Source: Caulobacterales bacterium
Lineage (GTDB): Bacteria; Pseudomonadota; Alphaproteobacteria; Caulobacterales; Aquidulcibacteraceae
Reading direction: 5' to 3'
Assembly (NCBI GenBank): GCA_017303355.1
Contig: JAFLCU010000001.1
Location: 248,001 to 312,000, forward strand
Length of the DNA stretch: 64,000 nucleotides
Part shown: positions 52,587 to 60,877 of the stretch, piece by piece
Layout of the letters: the number at the start of each line of letters is the position of its first letter
Numbering within the stretch: position 1 is the stretch's first letter
The notes under the pieces: model-generated
The model's database searches: none
The model's input: only the letters and a program-made list of their open reading frames with translations
What the model was told of the DNA's origin: nothing
Position numbers and translations under genes: made by a program

Positions 52587-54920
52587 ATGAATTACCGCAC
52601 GCGCCTGCGTACTGTTTTGTTGGCGACGAGCCTGATGAGCCTGGCGGCTCCGGCCTTCGCCCAACAGGCGCATGCTCAAACAGAAGCAGAAGTGTCCCAC
52701 GGCGACGACGTTGTCGTGGTCGCGCGCCGCCGCGAAGAGCGTTTGCAGGACGTTCCGCTCGCCGTGACCGCGCTGCCCGAGAGCCTGTTGCAGGACAACA
52801 ACATCAATCGCGTCGATGAGATCTCCAATTATGTGCCCGGCTTCAACGCCAGCTCCGGCACCGGCGGCGGCGGCCGTGCGTTCGCGATTTTCTCTATTCG
52901 CGGCCAAAGCCAGCAGGAATCGTTCGGCCTGAGCGATGGCTCGGTGCAGGTCTATTTTGGCGATGTCGTGCAAGCGCGTACGCAAGGGATCAATCAAGCG
53001 CTGTTTGATATTCGCGCCATTGAAGTCCTCAAGGGGCCACAGGGCACCTTGTTTGGGCGCAATTCGACAGGCGGCGCGGTTGTTATTCGCCCCCAACTGC
53101 CGAGCGATGTTTTCGAAGGAAATATCGGCGTCACTTTGGATGAGCACGAAACCACCAACGTCGATGGCTATGTCAATATTCCGCTCGGCGACAGCGCGGC
53201 GCTGCGTTTGGCCGGCGGCTTCAACCAGAGCGACGGTTACATCTACGACGTAAACCTGGGGCGCAACGTCGACTACATCGACAATTGGGCGGGCCGCGCC
53301 ACGCTTTCGATGGATCTCACGCCGAACCTCAACAACATCTTGATGGTCAATCACTTTGAAGAAGACGACGGCGGCCCCGGCGCTTATGTCCGCAACGTGA
53401 ACCCGGCCGGCGGTTCGTTTGACTCGCCCGCGGCGCGCGCGGCGCGTAACTACACGCAAACGCTGGCGCAAATGCTGGCGGATCAAGATGCGCGCAGCCC
53501 ATATGAAATCGCGAGCGGCCTGCCCGTCTTCACGCGCATCGATAGTTGGGATGTCCACAACACGACGACGTGGGATTTCAGCGATAACATCACGCTGAAG
53601 AACATCGTCGGCTATCGCACGGTCGACAGCCACGTTCTCAACGACCTGGATGGTCTGCCCATTCCGCTGTTGCACTCGGAGCGTATCGAAAGCGCGGAGC
53701 AATGGTCCGAGGAGTTTCAGATTCTCGGCGATCACGGCAATCTGAACTGGATCGTCGGCGCCTATTATTTCACGGAAAATGGCGAGACGATCGCGCCAAG
53801 CATTACCGGCGGCGTCGATCAGGGGCTCGTCGAGATCGCGGATTTGGCAAATCATCCAAACGCCACCACCAATTGGAACCAGTACGACAACACGAGCTAC
53901 GCGCTCTTCGCGCAAGGCACTTACGCGATTTCCGATCAGCTCTCGTTCACGCTCGGTTTGCGCCAAAACTGGGATACGCGTGAAGCCACGATCCTGAACC
54001 GTTCACAGACCGCCTGCCGCTTCACGCGCGATCTGGACAACAACCCAGCAACGCCGGAAACGGCTGCCGGTCTGGCCAATTGCCGCCTTGATCTTGAGCA
54101 GGAGTTCGATGCACTGACCTACAATGTCAGCCTCGACTACAAGCCGAACGATGACACGCTGCTTTATCTGACGACGCGCCGTGGTTATCGCTCCGGCGGC
54201 TTCGCCTCCCGCGCGGCCAGCGAAGAAGGCATGCGTCGCTTCTTCGTGCCTGAATTCGTGGACGACGTGGAACTGGGCTTGAAGCGTGACTGGGATATCA
54301 ACGGCGCGTTCCTGCGCACGAATATCGCCGCGTTCTACGCCCAGTACACCGACATTCAACGTTATCTGGTTGATTTCACACTACCAGTACCAACCTCGGT
54401 TACGGTCAACGCCGCCGAAGCAACGGTGCATGGCTTCGAAGCGGAACTTCTCTTTCGGCCGGTAGATGTGCTTGAGATCAACGCGAGCTACTCGGCGCTG
54501 CAAACAGGCTTTGATGAGTTCATCAACCCGACGAATGGCCAAGACCTCTCTGGCTACCCGTTCGCGCGCGCACCGACTTTCAGCTGGAGCCTCGGCGCCA
54601 CGCTGAACGTGCTGGAAAGCGCCAGCCTCGGCGACGTGTCGGTGTCCGCGCGCTTCTTCGAGCGTGACGGCTATAGCGCCAACGACGATTATGTGCGGAT
54701 TGCGTCGGATATGCCCGGCTACAATCAGACCGATTTCAACGTGAATTGGGATCACCTCTTCGGTTCGCGCGTCGATGCCAATTTCTTCGTGCGTAACGCC
54801 TTCGAGAACGAGCAGCACAGCGCCATGGCGCAAGTCTATTCCTCGCTCGGCTTCGTGGCGGTCACACCGGGCGAGCCTCGCACCGTGGGCGTCTCGCTGC
54901 GCTATAGCTTCGGTGAATGA
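52587..54920 (+). CDS. TonB-dependent outer-membrane receptor
   Basis: 777 residues behind GGGGAG. Signal peptide (LMSLAAPAFAQ), TonB-box-like DDVVVVARRREE, plug domain with RVDEISNYVPGFN, ALFDIRAIEVLKGPQGTLFGRNSTGGAV, then a long beta-barrel ending VSLRYSFGE. The FGRNSTGG style is that of the large receptor families used by Caulobacterales and sphingomonads for carbohydrates, steroids and aromatics. Probably the uptake gate for the pathway substrate, possibly under the IclR regulator. Confidence 0.95.
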   Translation: MNYRTRLRTVLLATSLMSLAAPAFAQQAHAQTEAEVSHGDDVVVVARRREERLQDVPLAVTALPESLLQDNNINRVDEISNYVPGFNASSGTGGGGRAFAIFSIRGQSQQESFGLSDGSVQVYFGDVVQARTQGINQALFDIRAIEVLKGPQGTLFGRNSTGGAVVIRPQLPSDVFEGNIGVTLDEHETTNVDGYVNIPLGDSAALRLAGGFNQSDGYIYDVNLGRNVDYIDNWAGRATLSMDLTPNLNNILMVNHFEEDDGGPGAYVRNVNPAGGSFDSPAARAARNYTQTLAQMLADQDARSPYEIASGLPVFTRIDSWDVHNTTTWDFSDNITLKNIVGYRTVDSHVLNDLDGLPIPLLHSERIESAEQWSEEFQILGDHGNLNWIVGAYYFTENGETIAPSITGGVDQGLVEIADLANHPNATTNWNQYDNTSYALFAQGTYAISDQLSFTLGLRQNWDTREATILNRSQTACRFTRDLDNNPATPETAAGLANCRLDLEQEFDALTYNVSLDYKPNDDTLLYLTTRRGYRSGGFASRAASEEGMRRFFVPEFVDDVELGLKRDWDINGAFLRTNIAAFYAQYTDIQRYLVDFTLPVPTSVTVNAAEATVHGFEAELLFRPVDVLEINASYSALQTGFDEFINPTNGQDLSGYPFARAPTFSWSLGATLNVLESASLGDVSVSARFFERDGYSANDDYVRIASDMPGYNQTDFNVNWDHLFGSRVDANFFVRNAFENEQHSAMAQVYSSLGFVAVTPGEPRTVGVSLRYSFGE

Positions 54921-55005
54921 TGTCCGTGGCGGCCTTCGCCTCCCGCGAGGCCGCCACGTTCGCACGCCCTGACTTTCAAACGTCGGAGCGTCTCCTCCCA
55001 AGACT

Positions 55006-55037
55006 CCCGCTGCCGTTCCCGGCGGCGGGATTTTTTT
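55006..55037 (+). terminator. Intrinsic terminator or attenuator directly before the next gene's ribosome site
   Basis: CCCGCTGCCG (55006-55015), loop TTCC, CGGCGGCGGG (55020-55029), then A and seven T residues to 55037. One T-G wobble in the 10-bp stem. The next gene's Shine-Dalgarno AGG starts at 55038 and its ATG is at 55049, so termination and translation start are separated by only 11 bases. Confidence 0.85.
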
Positions 55038-55048
55038 AGGTGAGCGTG

Positions 55049-56116
55049 ATGAACCGCCGATCGATCCTCGCCGCTGGCGTTGGCTTAGCCATCGCCACGC
55101 CGACAGCCGCGCAAACCCGTCCGCGCATCGAGGCGTTTGATCCCGCCTTCTGGCGTCTCATCGACCGGAATGCCGATACGCGCGTTATCGCGACGGGCGG
55201 CGATTTGGGCGTCGTTCCGGCGGGCGCCGATGATTACGGCGCTTCCTTGGAATCTCCAATTTGGCATCCAAATAGCTTCCTGCTCTTCAGCAACATTCCG
55301 CAGAACAAAATTCTGAAATGGACGCCATCCAACGGCGTTGAAGTTTTCCTCGACAATACTGGTCACGCCAACGGATTGTGGTTCGACCAGCAGAACCGGC
55401 TGCTCATGGCCGAGCATTCGGGCCGACAAGTGTCGCGCGTCGAAGCGAATGGCAGCCGCACGGTGATCATGCGCAGCTATCGTAATCAGCGGCTCAATCG
55501 CCCCAATACCGTGATTACGCGCTCCGACGGCGGCATCTATTTCACCGATTTCGGATTTCGGACCGGCCCTACGGAAGATTGGGACGTCGATTTCGAGGGC
55601 ATCTATTACGTCTCGCCCGATCTCGGGACACGCGTGCTGCTGACGCGCGACGTCGTCGCGCCGCACAAAATCCTATTCTCACGCGATGAGCGCACGCTGC
55701 TCGTGGGTCAGTACCAGGGCATCCTCGCGTTCGACATGACCAACATCGCCTCCCCCGACGCGACGGAAAATCAGCCCGGTGGACGCGTCGTTCGCGATTC
55801 ACAACGCTGGTTCTGGCGTGGCGGGGCTGATCGGCGCGAACCGCGTGTGATGCATGATCTCGTCGCCGCGAATGGCCGCTTCGTTGACGGCGTGAAAATG
55901 GACGCCGAGAACAACATCTGGTTCTCCGGGCGTTTCGGAGTATGGGCGCTTTCCGCCGAGGGCCGCCTCCTGGGCCGTATCGATTTTGGCGAGAGCACGC
56001 CGAACCTCGCCTTCGGCGGCGATGACCTGCGCACTTTGTTCGTAACCGCCAATCACACTGTGTATGCGGTGGAGACGCGCATGGCCGGCTTGCCAATTCC
56101 GTCCCGCCCCGCCTGA
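55049..56116 (+). CDS. Tat-secreted SMP-30/gluconolactonase-like beta-propeller protein
   Basis: 355 residues; ATG 55049 sits behind AGGTGAG. The N-terminus MNRRSILAAGVGLAIATPTAAQ has a twin-arginine signal. Propeller segments NSFLLFSNIPQNKILKW, GLWFDQQNRLLMAEHSGRQVSRVE, NRPNTVITRSDGGIYFTDFGFR, VDGVKMDAENNIWFSG and AFGGDDLRTLFVTANHTVYAVE match the SMP-30/gluconolactonase fold. Likely a periplasmic lactonase or esterase on the substrate imported by the TonB receptor encoded just upstream. Confidence 0.9.
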   Translation: MNRRSILAAGVGLAIATPTAAQTRPRIEAFDPAFWRLIDRNADTRVIATGGDLGVVPAGADDYGASLESPIWHPNSFLLFSNIPQNKILKWTPSNGVEVFLDNTGHANGLWFDQQNRLLMAEHSGRQVSRVEANGSRTVIMRSYRNQRLNRPNTVITRSDGGIYFTDFGFRTGPTEDWDVDFEGIYYVSPDLGTRVLLTRDVVAPHKILFSRDERTLLVGQYQGILAFDMTNIASPDATENQPGGRVVRDSQRWFWRGGADRREPRVMHDLVAANGRFVDGVKMDAENNIWFSGRFGVWALSAEGRLLGRIDFGESTPNLAFGGDDLRTLFVTANHTVYAVETRMAGLPIPSRPA

Positions 56117-57136
56117 TCAGCTCTCCTTCGGCCCGAGCTTGCGGCCTCTCTCTCCGGCCGCGCGCATGCGGGCGCGATAGACGCTGGGCGATGCGCCGAC
56201 GAGTTCTGCAAACTTCTCCTTGAAGAAGCCAACGTCGCCGTAGCCGACCAAATTGGCGATGCGTTCAACACGCCGGTTTGTGTGCGTCAGCTGGCGTTTC
56301 GCGGCTTCGACACGCAAACTTTGCAGATAGGCCTGGGGAGTCACGCCGAGTTTGTCGTTGAAACGCCGCGTCAAGGTTTTCTGGCTGAGCGCCATCGCCT
56401 GCGCGAGGTCGGTGATCTTGCACTTCTGCGTAAAACGCTCTTGTAGCCACGCTTGCGCGCGGTCGACAACATCGTCTCCCCCAGATACAGCGGTCTCAAA
56501 GCCGAAAGTCGCATCGGAAATGCGCGTCCATTTGGAGAGATGATCGCTCAGGATCGGCGAGACTGCGTCTTCCAGCACGCGCAACATGAGCGACGGCTCC
56601 GCCGCTATCGCATTGGCTGTGTGGACCCCCGACCAGCGCACCAAATCCGCGCCGCCATCCGCGCGCACGCGCGGGAACCGCCTTCGCATCAGCGCCGCAT
56701 GCTCAATCGGGTTCGCCGCCTCACCGCCGTCGAGCAACCCACTCTGCGCCACGACCAGCACGCCAGCGCCTGACGCCGCGATGCGCGCACCGCGCCTTCT
56801 CTGCGCACGCAGCCACGCGCTGACGTCCGAGGCCGCGCCAAGCAAGCGCGCGAGCTTGGCGTCGCTGCCCGCCTCGAACGAAGGCACAAGGACGATGTCG
56901 TAAACATCGGCCTCGTCCATTGCCGCGTCGACGGCGACGCTACGGCCGTCGGCGAAACGCGCCGGCGCGCCGTCGCGCGTGATCAACACCGCGCGCATCG
57001 CGCTTTTTGGTCCGTCCTGGCCCGCGAACAGCGCATGCGTGTAGCGATTGGCGAGGTGGCAGAGGTCGAGCGCCGTCCCGACGCCGCCATGATGGCACCC
57101 CGGTAGCGCCAGAACCGCGACTTTGCGCGTAGGCAT
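56117..57136 (-). CDS. AraC-family regulator with DJ-1/PfpI (GATase-1-like) sensor domain
   Basis: 339 residues. N-terminal DJ-1/PfpI domain (PTRKVAVLALPGCHHGGVGTALDLCHLANRY ... DIVLVPSFEAGSD ... GAGVLVVAQSGLLDG) and C-terminal AraC HTH pair (KITDLAQAMALSQKTLTRRFNDKLGVTPQAYLQSLRVEAAKRQLTHTNRRVERIANLVGYGDVGFFKEKF). Usual GlxA layout. Divergent from the LuxE/LuxC-like operon with a direct repeat CCAATYCACC in between (57161-57191), a likely AraC site. Confidence 0.93.
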   Translation of the reverse strand: MPTRKVAVLALPGCHHGGVGTALDLCHLANRYTHALFAGQDGPKSAMRAVLITRDGAPARFADGRSVAVDAAMDEADVYDIVLVPSFEAGSDAKLARLLGAASDVSAWLRAQRRRGARIAASGAGVLVVAQSGLLDGGEAANPIEHAALMRRRFPRVRADGGADLVRWSGVHTANAIAAEPSLMLRVLEDAVSPILSDHLSKWTRISDATFGFETAVSGGDDVVDRAQAWLQERFTQKCKITDLAQAMALSQKTLTRRFNDKLGVTPQAYLQSLRVEAAKRQLTHTNRRVERIANLVGYGDVGFFKEKFAELVGASPSVYRARMRAAGERGRKLGPKES

Positions 57137-57160
57137 CAGTTTTCACCCGCTGCGGGATGT

Positions 57161-57191
57161 CCAATCCACCGCCTATAATGGCCAATTCACC
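57161..57191 (+). promoter_or_regulatory. Direct repeat CCAATYCACC around a TATAAT -10
   Basis: CCAATCCACC (57161-57170) and CCAATTCACC (57182-57191) are repeated 21 bp apart, two helical turns, with TATAAT at 57174-57179 between them; the LuxE-like start is 75 bases further. Such paired direct repeats are the classical AraC-type site. Confidence 0.5.
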
Positions 57192-57253
57192 ACTAAAGCT
57201 CAAGCCCGCGCGCGCGCATGCTGCGGATCAAGAACACAAGCGAGAGGAAACGC

Positions 57254-58600
57254 ATGTCCGCACGCCAAAAGCTCCTAGACATGATCGATGACGCGGAGCT
57301 GTTCCAGCGGTCGAACCACGAGATCGACGCGCTTCAGCTTGAGGCGGCGCGCGAACTCTTCGCCACGCGGCGCGAGCAAATTCCTGTGCTGCGCCGGCGC
57401 GCGGAGGAAACAGGCGTCAAGCAGATCAACACGCTGCACGATCTCGTGCCGCTGCTGTTCTCGCACACCTCTTACAAATCCTACCCCGTCTCGTTCGTGG
57501 AGCGCGGCCAGTGGGACAAGATGCTCAAATGGTTCGAGACGCTCTCGACCGCGGACACCTCGAACGTGAACATCGAAGGGGTCGTCACCGTCGATGATTG
57601 GATTCAACGCTTGTGGGACGCTGGCCACATGGCGCTCGCCACCAGCGGCTCATCGGGGAAAGTCTCCTTCCTCAACCAAACCCAAGGCGACCGCGACGCC
57701 AAGGCGCGTCATTTCAAGCGCACGATGGGCTGGCCCTATCTCACGCCCAACGCCGATCGCCCGTTCTTCACCGTGAGCCCGAAATACGGCTTCAACAGCA
57801 ATGTCGAGGCGGTGAACATTCAATCGCGCATCTGGGGCCGCCCCGGCGCTATTCACTTCCTCACCGAAGAACCCTTGCTGATCGCCGAGGTCGCCAAGGG
57901 TGCTGCGCTGCGCAAACGCATGAGCGACGGCACGGCCACACCCGCCGAGATCGAGGCCTTCGAGAACGAAAACCGCGACAAGGCCAAACGCATGCAGGCC
58001 GCGCTCATGGACATGGCGGAGAAAATCGTCGCGCATCGTCACGAGCCGATTTTCCTCGGCGCGCTCTGGGCGCAACACATGATGATCATCGAACGCGCCA
58101 AATCCATGGGCGTCGAGGATGGCGATTTCCATCCCGACAGCGTGATCGCCGCTGGCGGCGGCATCAAAGGCGTCGTCCTCCCGCCCGACTACAAGGAACG
58201 CGTCGATCGCTTCTACGGCAAAGTGCTCCGTCCCGGCGGCTATGGCATGACAGAAATGGCGCAACGTTGGCCCATGTGCGAACATCGCCGCTACCACCGG
58301 CCACCCGCTTTGATCTGCCTGCCGCTCGATCGCCCCGGCGAACGCCTGCTCACCAAGGATGACGCCGTGTACGGCCAAATCGAAGGCCGCATGGCGTTTG
58401 TCGATCTCACCTTCGACGGCCGTTGGGGCGGGCTCATCTCCGGCGACAAGATCCAGCTCGATTTCAACGATTGCCCGTGCGGCCGCAAAGGGCCCACCAT
58501 CCTCGACACGATCACGCGCTACGCTCAGCCCGGCGAAGACGATCACATCGGCTGCGCCGGCACGATCGATTCCTATGTTCGCGGAGCCCTCGCATCATGA
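57254..58600 (+). CDS. LuxE/PaaK-like acyl-adenylating protein (acyl-protein synthetase type)
   Basis: 448 residues; ATG 57254 behind AGAGGAAA. Phosphate-binding TSGSSGKVSFLNQTQ near 130-144, FTVSPKYGFNS, GGYGMTEMAQRWPMCEHRRYHRPP and a C-terminal GGLISGDKIQLDFNDCPCGRKGP zinc- or acyl-acceptor-like region as in LuxE and PaaK. It should activate a carboxylic acid as adenylate and pass the acyl group to the LuxC-like reductase encoded next. ATGA overlap with that gene. Confidence 0.85.
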   Translation: MSARQKLLDMIDDAELFQRSNHEIDALQLEAARELFATRREQIPVLRRRAEETGVKQINTLHDLVPLLFSHTSYKSYPVSFVERGQWDKMLKWFETLSTADTSNVNIEGVVTVDDWIQRLWDAGHMALATSGSSGKVSFLNQTQGDRDAKARHFKRTMGWPYLTPNADRPFFTVSPKYGFNSNVEAVNIQSRIWGRPGAIHFLTEEPLLIAEVAKGAALRKRMSDGTATPAEIEAFENENRDKAKRMQAALMDMAEKIVAHRHEPIFLGALWAQHMMIIERAKSMGVEDGDFHPDSVIAAGGGIKGVVLPPDYKERVDRFYGKVLRPGGYGMTEMAQRWPMCEHRRYHRPPALICLPLDRPGERLLTKDDAVYGQIEGRMAFVDLTFDGRWGGLISGDKIQLDFNDCPCGRKGPTILDTITRYAQPGEDDHIGCAGTIDSYVRGALAS

Positions 58601-59985
58601 ACGCGCCCGTCCGCCTTGAACCCACGCAAATCTATCACGTCGTGAAAGGCCGCACCTCTTCAGAGCCGGTGCATGAATATGGCCCCGCGCATGCGCGCTT
58701 CCTCACGCCGAAGCTCGACACCAACGAATTGGTCTGGTCGCGCGCCGAGGAACCACCGCTCGCCAATGTGCCGCTCGCCGAAATCATGGATGTGCTCGAA
58801 GCCGTCGGCGCGCGTTTGAAGCGCGATCCGGACGGCTTCCTGGCCGAGGCGCTTGAACTTAGCCAACGCACCAATCCGCTGCCGCGCGAGATCGTCGAGC
58901 GGGCTTATTCCAATCTCGGCAACGCCTTCGACCGCAAGCGCATGCAATTCATGCTGGACGAAGAACTCGGCGGCGCCGACGCAATCGATGGCTGGCGCGA
59001 GGTGAAAACCATCTCGGGCCGCCCGGCGCGGGTGCGCGCCTACGCGCCGCGCATCGTCCACGTGCTCGCCGGCAACGGCCCGGGCCAAGCGGCGCAATCG
59101 CTGATCCGCGGCGCGCTGGTCAAAGGCGTGCATCTCTTCAAGATGCCGTCCAACGACCTCTTCTCCGCCGCCGCCGTATTGCGCACGCTCGCGGCCGAAG
59201 CGCCGAACCACCCGATCACGCAATCCTTCTCCACCGTCTATTGGCGCGGCGGCGATGAGCGCGTTGAAGGCATGCTCTTCCGCCCGCAGTTCTTCGACAA
59301 GCTAGTGGCCTGGGGCGGCGAAGCGGCGATCCGCAGCGCCGTGAAATATGTCGGCCCCGGCTTCGAGTTGATCAGCTTCGATCCGAAAACCTCGATCTCG
59401 ATGGTCGGCCGCGAAGCCTTCGCCTCCGATGAAACGCTCGCGGCGGCCGCCGACGCCGCGGCTTCGGACGCCACCATGCTCAACCAGCAAGCCTGTGTCT
59501 CCAGCCGCTTCCAATTCATCGAGGCGAGCGAGGAAGAAGCCGATCGCTTCTGCGCGCTGCTTTACGAACGCATGGGCGCCGAGCGGCCATTCTCCTCCAA
59601 TCTGCCGTGGCCGACGCCACCGCAAATCCGCGAGGAGATCGAAGGCCTGCGCATGATGGAAGACCTCTACCGCGTATGGGGCAAGTTCGATGATCGCGGT
59701 TTGGTGATCCGCTCCGACGATCCGGTGGATTTTCATCCCGACGGCAAGGTCGTGAACGTGGTGCGCGTCGCCAATCTCAAGGACGCCGTGCGGCACGTGA
59801 ATGTCGCGACACAGACGGTGGGAATCTATCCCGCCGCCCGCAAGGAAGGGCTGCGCAATTTGCTCGCCGCCGCCGGTACGCAACGCGTGGTGACGCTCGG
59901 CTGCGCCGCGCCCGAGCTCGGCTTGCCGCATGACGGCTTCTACCCGCTGCAGCGCTTTGTCCGGTGGGTGAACGATGAAGGCTGA
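58597..59985 (+). CDS. LuxC-like acyl reductase (NADPH, acyl-Cys intermediate)
   Basis: 462 residues. N-terminal half typical of LuxC; LAGNGPGQAAQSLIRGALVKGVHLFKMPSND at about 157-187 is the dinucleotide-binding part, and TMLNQQACVSS puts the acyl-accepting Cys at 300. LuxC reduces activated fatty acid to aldehyde in luminous bacteria; with the coupled LuxE-like gene this makes an ATP- and NADPH-dependent carboxylic acid reductase. The SDR overlapping its 3' end may continue to the alcohol, or the pathway may run in reverse. Confidence 0.88.
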   Translation: MNAPVRLEPTQIYHVVKGRTSSEPVHEYGPAHARFLTPKLDTNELVWSRAEEPPLANVPLAEIMDVLEAVGARLKRDPDGFLAEALELSQRTNPLPREIVERAYSNLGNAFDRKRMQFMLDEELGGADAIDGWREVKTISGRPARVRAYAPRIVHVLAGNGPGQAAQSLIRGALVKGVHLFKMPSNDLFSAAAVLRTLAAEAPNHPITQSFSTVYWRGGDERVEGMLFRPQFFDKLVAWGGEAAIRSAVKYVGPGFELISFDPKTSISMVGREAFASDETLAAAADAAASDATMLNQQACVSSRFQFIEASEEEADRFCALLYERMGAERPFSSNLPWPTPPQIREEIEGLRMMEDLYRVWGKFDDRGLVIRSDDPVDFHPDGKVVNVVRVANLKDAVRHVNVATQTVGIYPAARKEGLRNLLAAAGTQRVVTLGCAAPELGLPHDGFYPLQRFVRWVNDEG

Positions 59986-60826
59986 CGCACCCAAGCGCTG
60001 GCTCATCACCGGCGTATCCAGCGGCCTTGGCTTTGCGCTCGCGGAAGCAGCACTCGCGCGTGGCGATAGCGTCGCCGGCACGCTCCGCGATCGCGCGCGC
60101 GCCGAAGCGTTCAGCGCCTCGGCGCCCGGCCGCGCGCACGGCCTCGTCTGCGATGTCCGCGACGAAGCGGGCGTGAGCGCGACGATCGCCGAGGCGGCGC
60201 GGCGCATGGGCGGCCTCGATATCGTCGTCAACAACGCCGGCTATTGCCTCACCAGCGCCTTCGAGGAAGCCACCAGCGACCAAATCCAAGCGCAATTCGA
60301 CGTCAACGTCTTCGGCCTCATGCACGTCACGCGCGCGGCGCTGCCGATATTCCGCGCGGCGGGCGCGGGCCGCTTCATCAACATCGCCTCGCTCGCCGGC
60401 GTGATGGGCTATCCCGGCATGTCGCTCTATGCGGCGAGCAAATTCGCGGTCGTCGGCTTCTCCGACGCGCTCGCCAAGGAAACCGCCAGGTTCGGAATCA
60501 GGGTTACGGCCGTGGCGCCGAGCGGCTTCCGCACGCAATTCGCGGGCGGCTCCATGCAATTCGGCGTCAATGAAGTCGCGGACTATCAAGGGTTGCGCCA
60601 AACCTTGCGCGAGCGGCTCGCCCAATCCAACGGCGCACAACCCAACGATCCCGCGCGCGGCGCCGAAGCGCTGCTGGCGCTCGCCGATCACCCCGATCCG
60701 CCTACCCATTTTGCGCTTGGCTTTGACGCGCTTGGCCGCATCGCGGAAGCGATCAGCGGGCGCCTGCGGGAATATGAACAATATGCGCCGATGGGCGCAG
60801 CGACGGGCTTCAAAGAATCCGTATGA
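59975..60826 (+). CDS. Short-chain dehydrogenase/reductase of the acid-reductase operon
   Basis: 283 residues; ATG 59975 lies 11 bases inside the LuxC-like gene. LITGVSSGLGFALAEAAL, NNAGYCLTSAF, NIASLAGVMGYPGMSLYAASK, SGFRTQFAGGSM. The 28-residue C-terminal extension and TGVSSGLG loop are of the DHRS/Rv-type group. Likely reduces the LuxC-product aldehyde (or oxidises the alcohol). Confidence 0.92.
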   Translation: MKADAPKRWLITGVSSGLGFALAEAALARGDSVAGTLRDRARAEAFSASAPGRAHGLVCDVRDEAGVSATIAEAARRMGGLDIVVNNAGYCLTSAFEEATSDQIQAQFDVNVFGLMHVTRAALPIFRAAGAGRFINIASLAGVMGYPGMSLYAASKFAVVGFSDALAKETARFGIRVTAVAPSGFRTQFAGGSMQFGVNEVADYQGLRQTLRERLAQSNGAQPNDPARGAEALLALADHPDPPTHFALGFDALGRIAEAISGRLREYEQYAPMGAATGFKESV

Positions 60827-60841
60827 TCGGTACAAGAGCGT

Positions 60842-60860
60842 AGGGCCGTTCGGCCCTTTC
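60842..60860. terminator. Short GC hairpin between SDR and MFS genes
   Basis: AGGGCC(G) pairs with (C)GGCCCT across GTTC, followed by TTT (60857-60859). A weak terminator or pause site; the following MFS gene may still be read through. Confidence 0.4.
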
Positions 60861-60877
60861 GCTGGAGCCTTCGATCC

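Noticed and set aside
52365..53966. 533-residue minus-strand open frame across the TonB receptor gene
   Set aside because: It has no domain, and the plus strand encodes a complete TonB receptor with signal and plug motifs.
57254..59985. Bacterial bioluminescence operon
   Set aside because: LuxC- and LuxE-like genes are present but no luxAB pair; the single LLM gene at 46.8-48.1 kb belongs to the NtaA/SnaA/DszA group.
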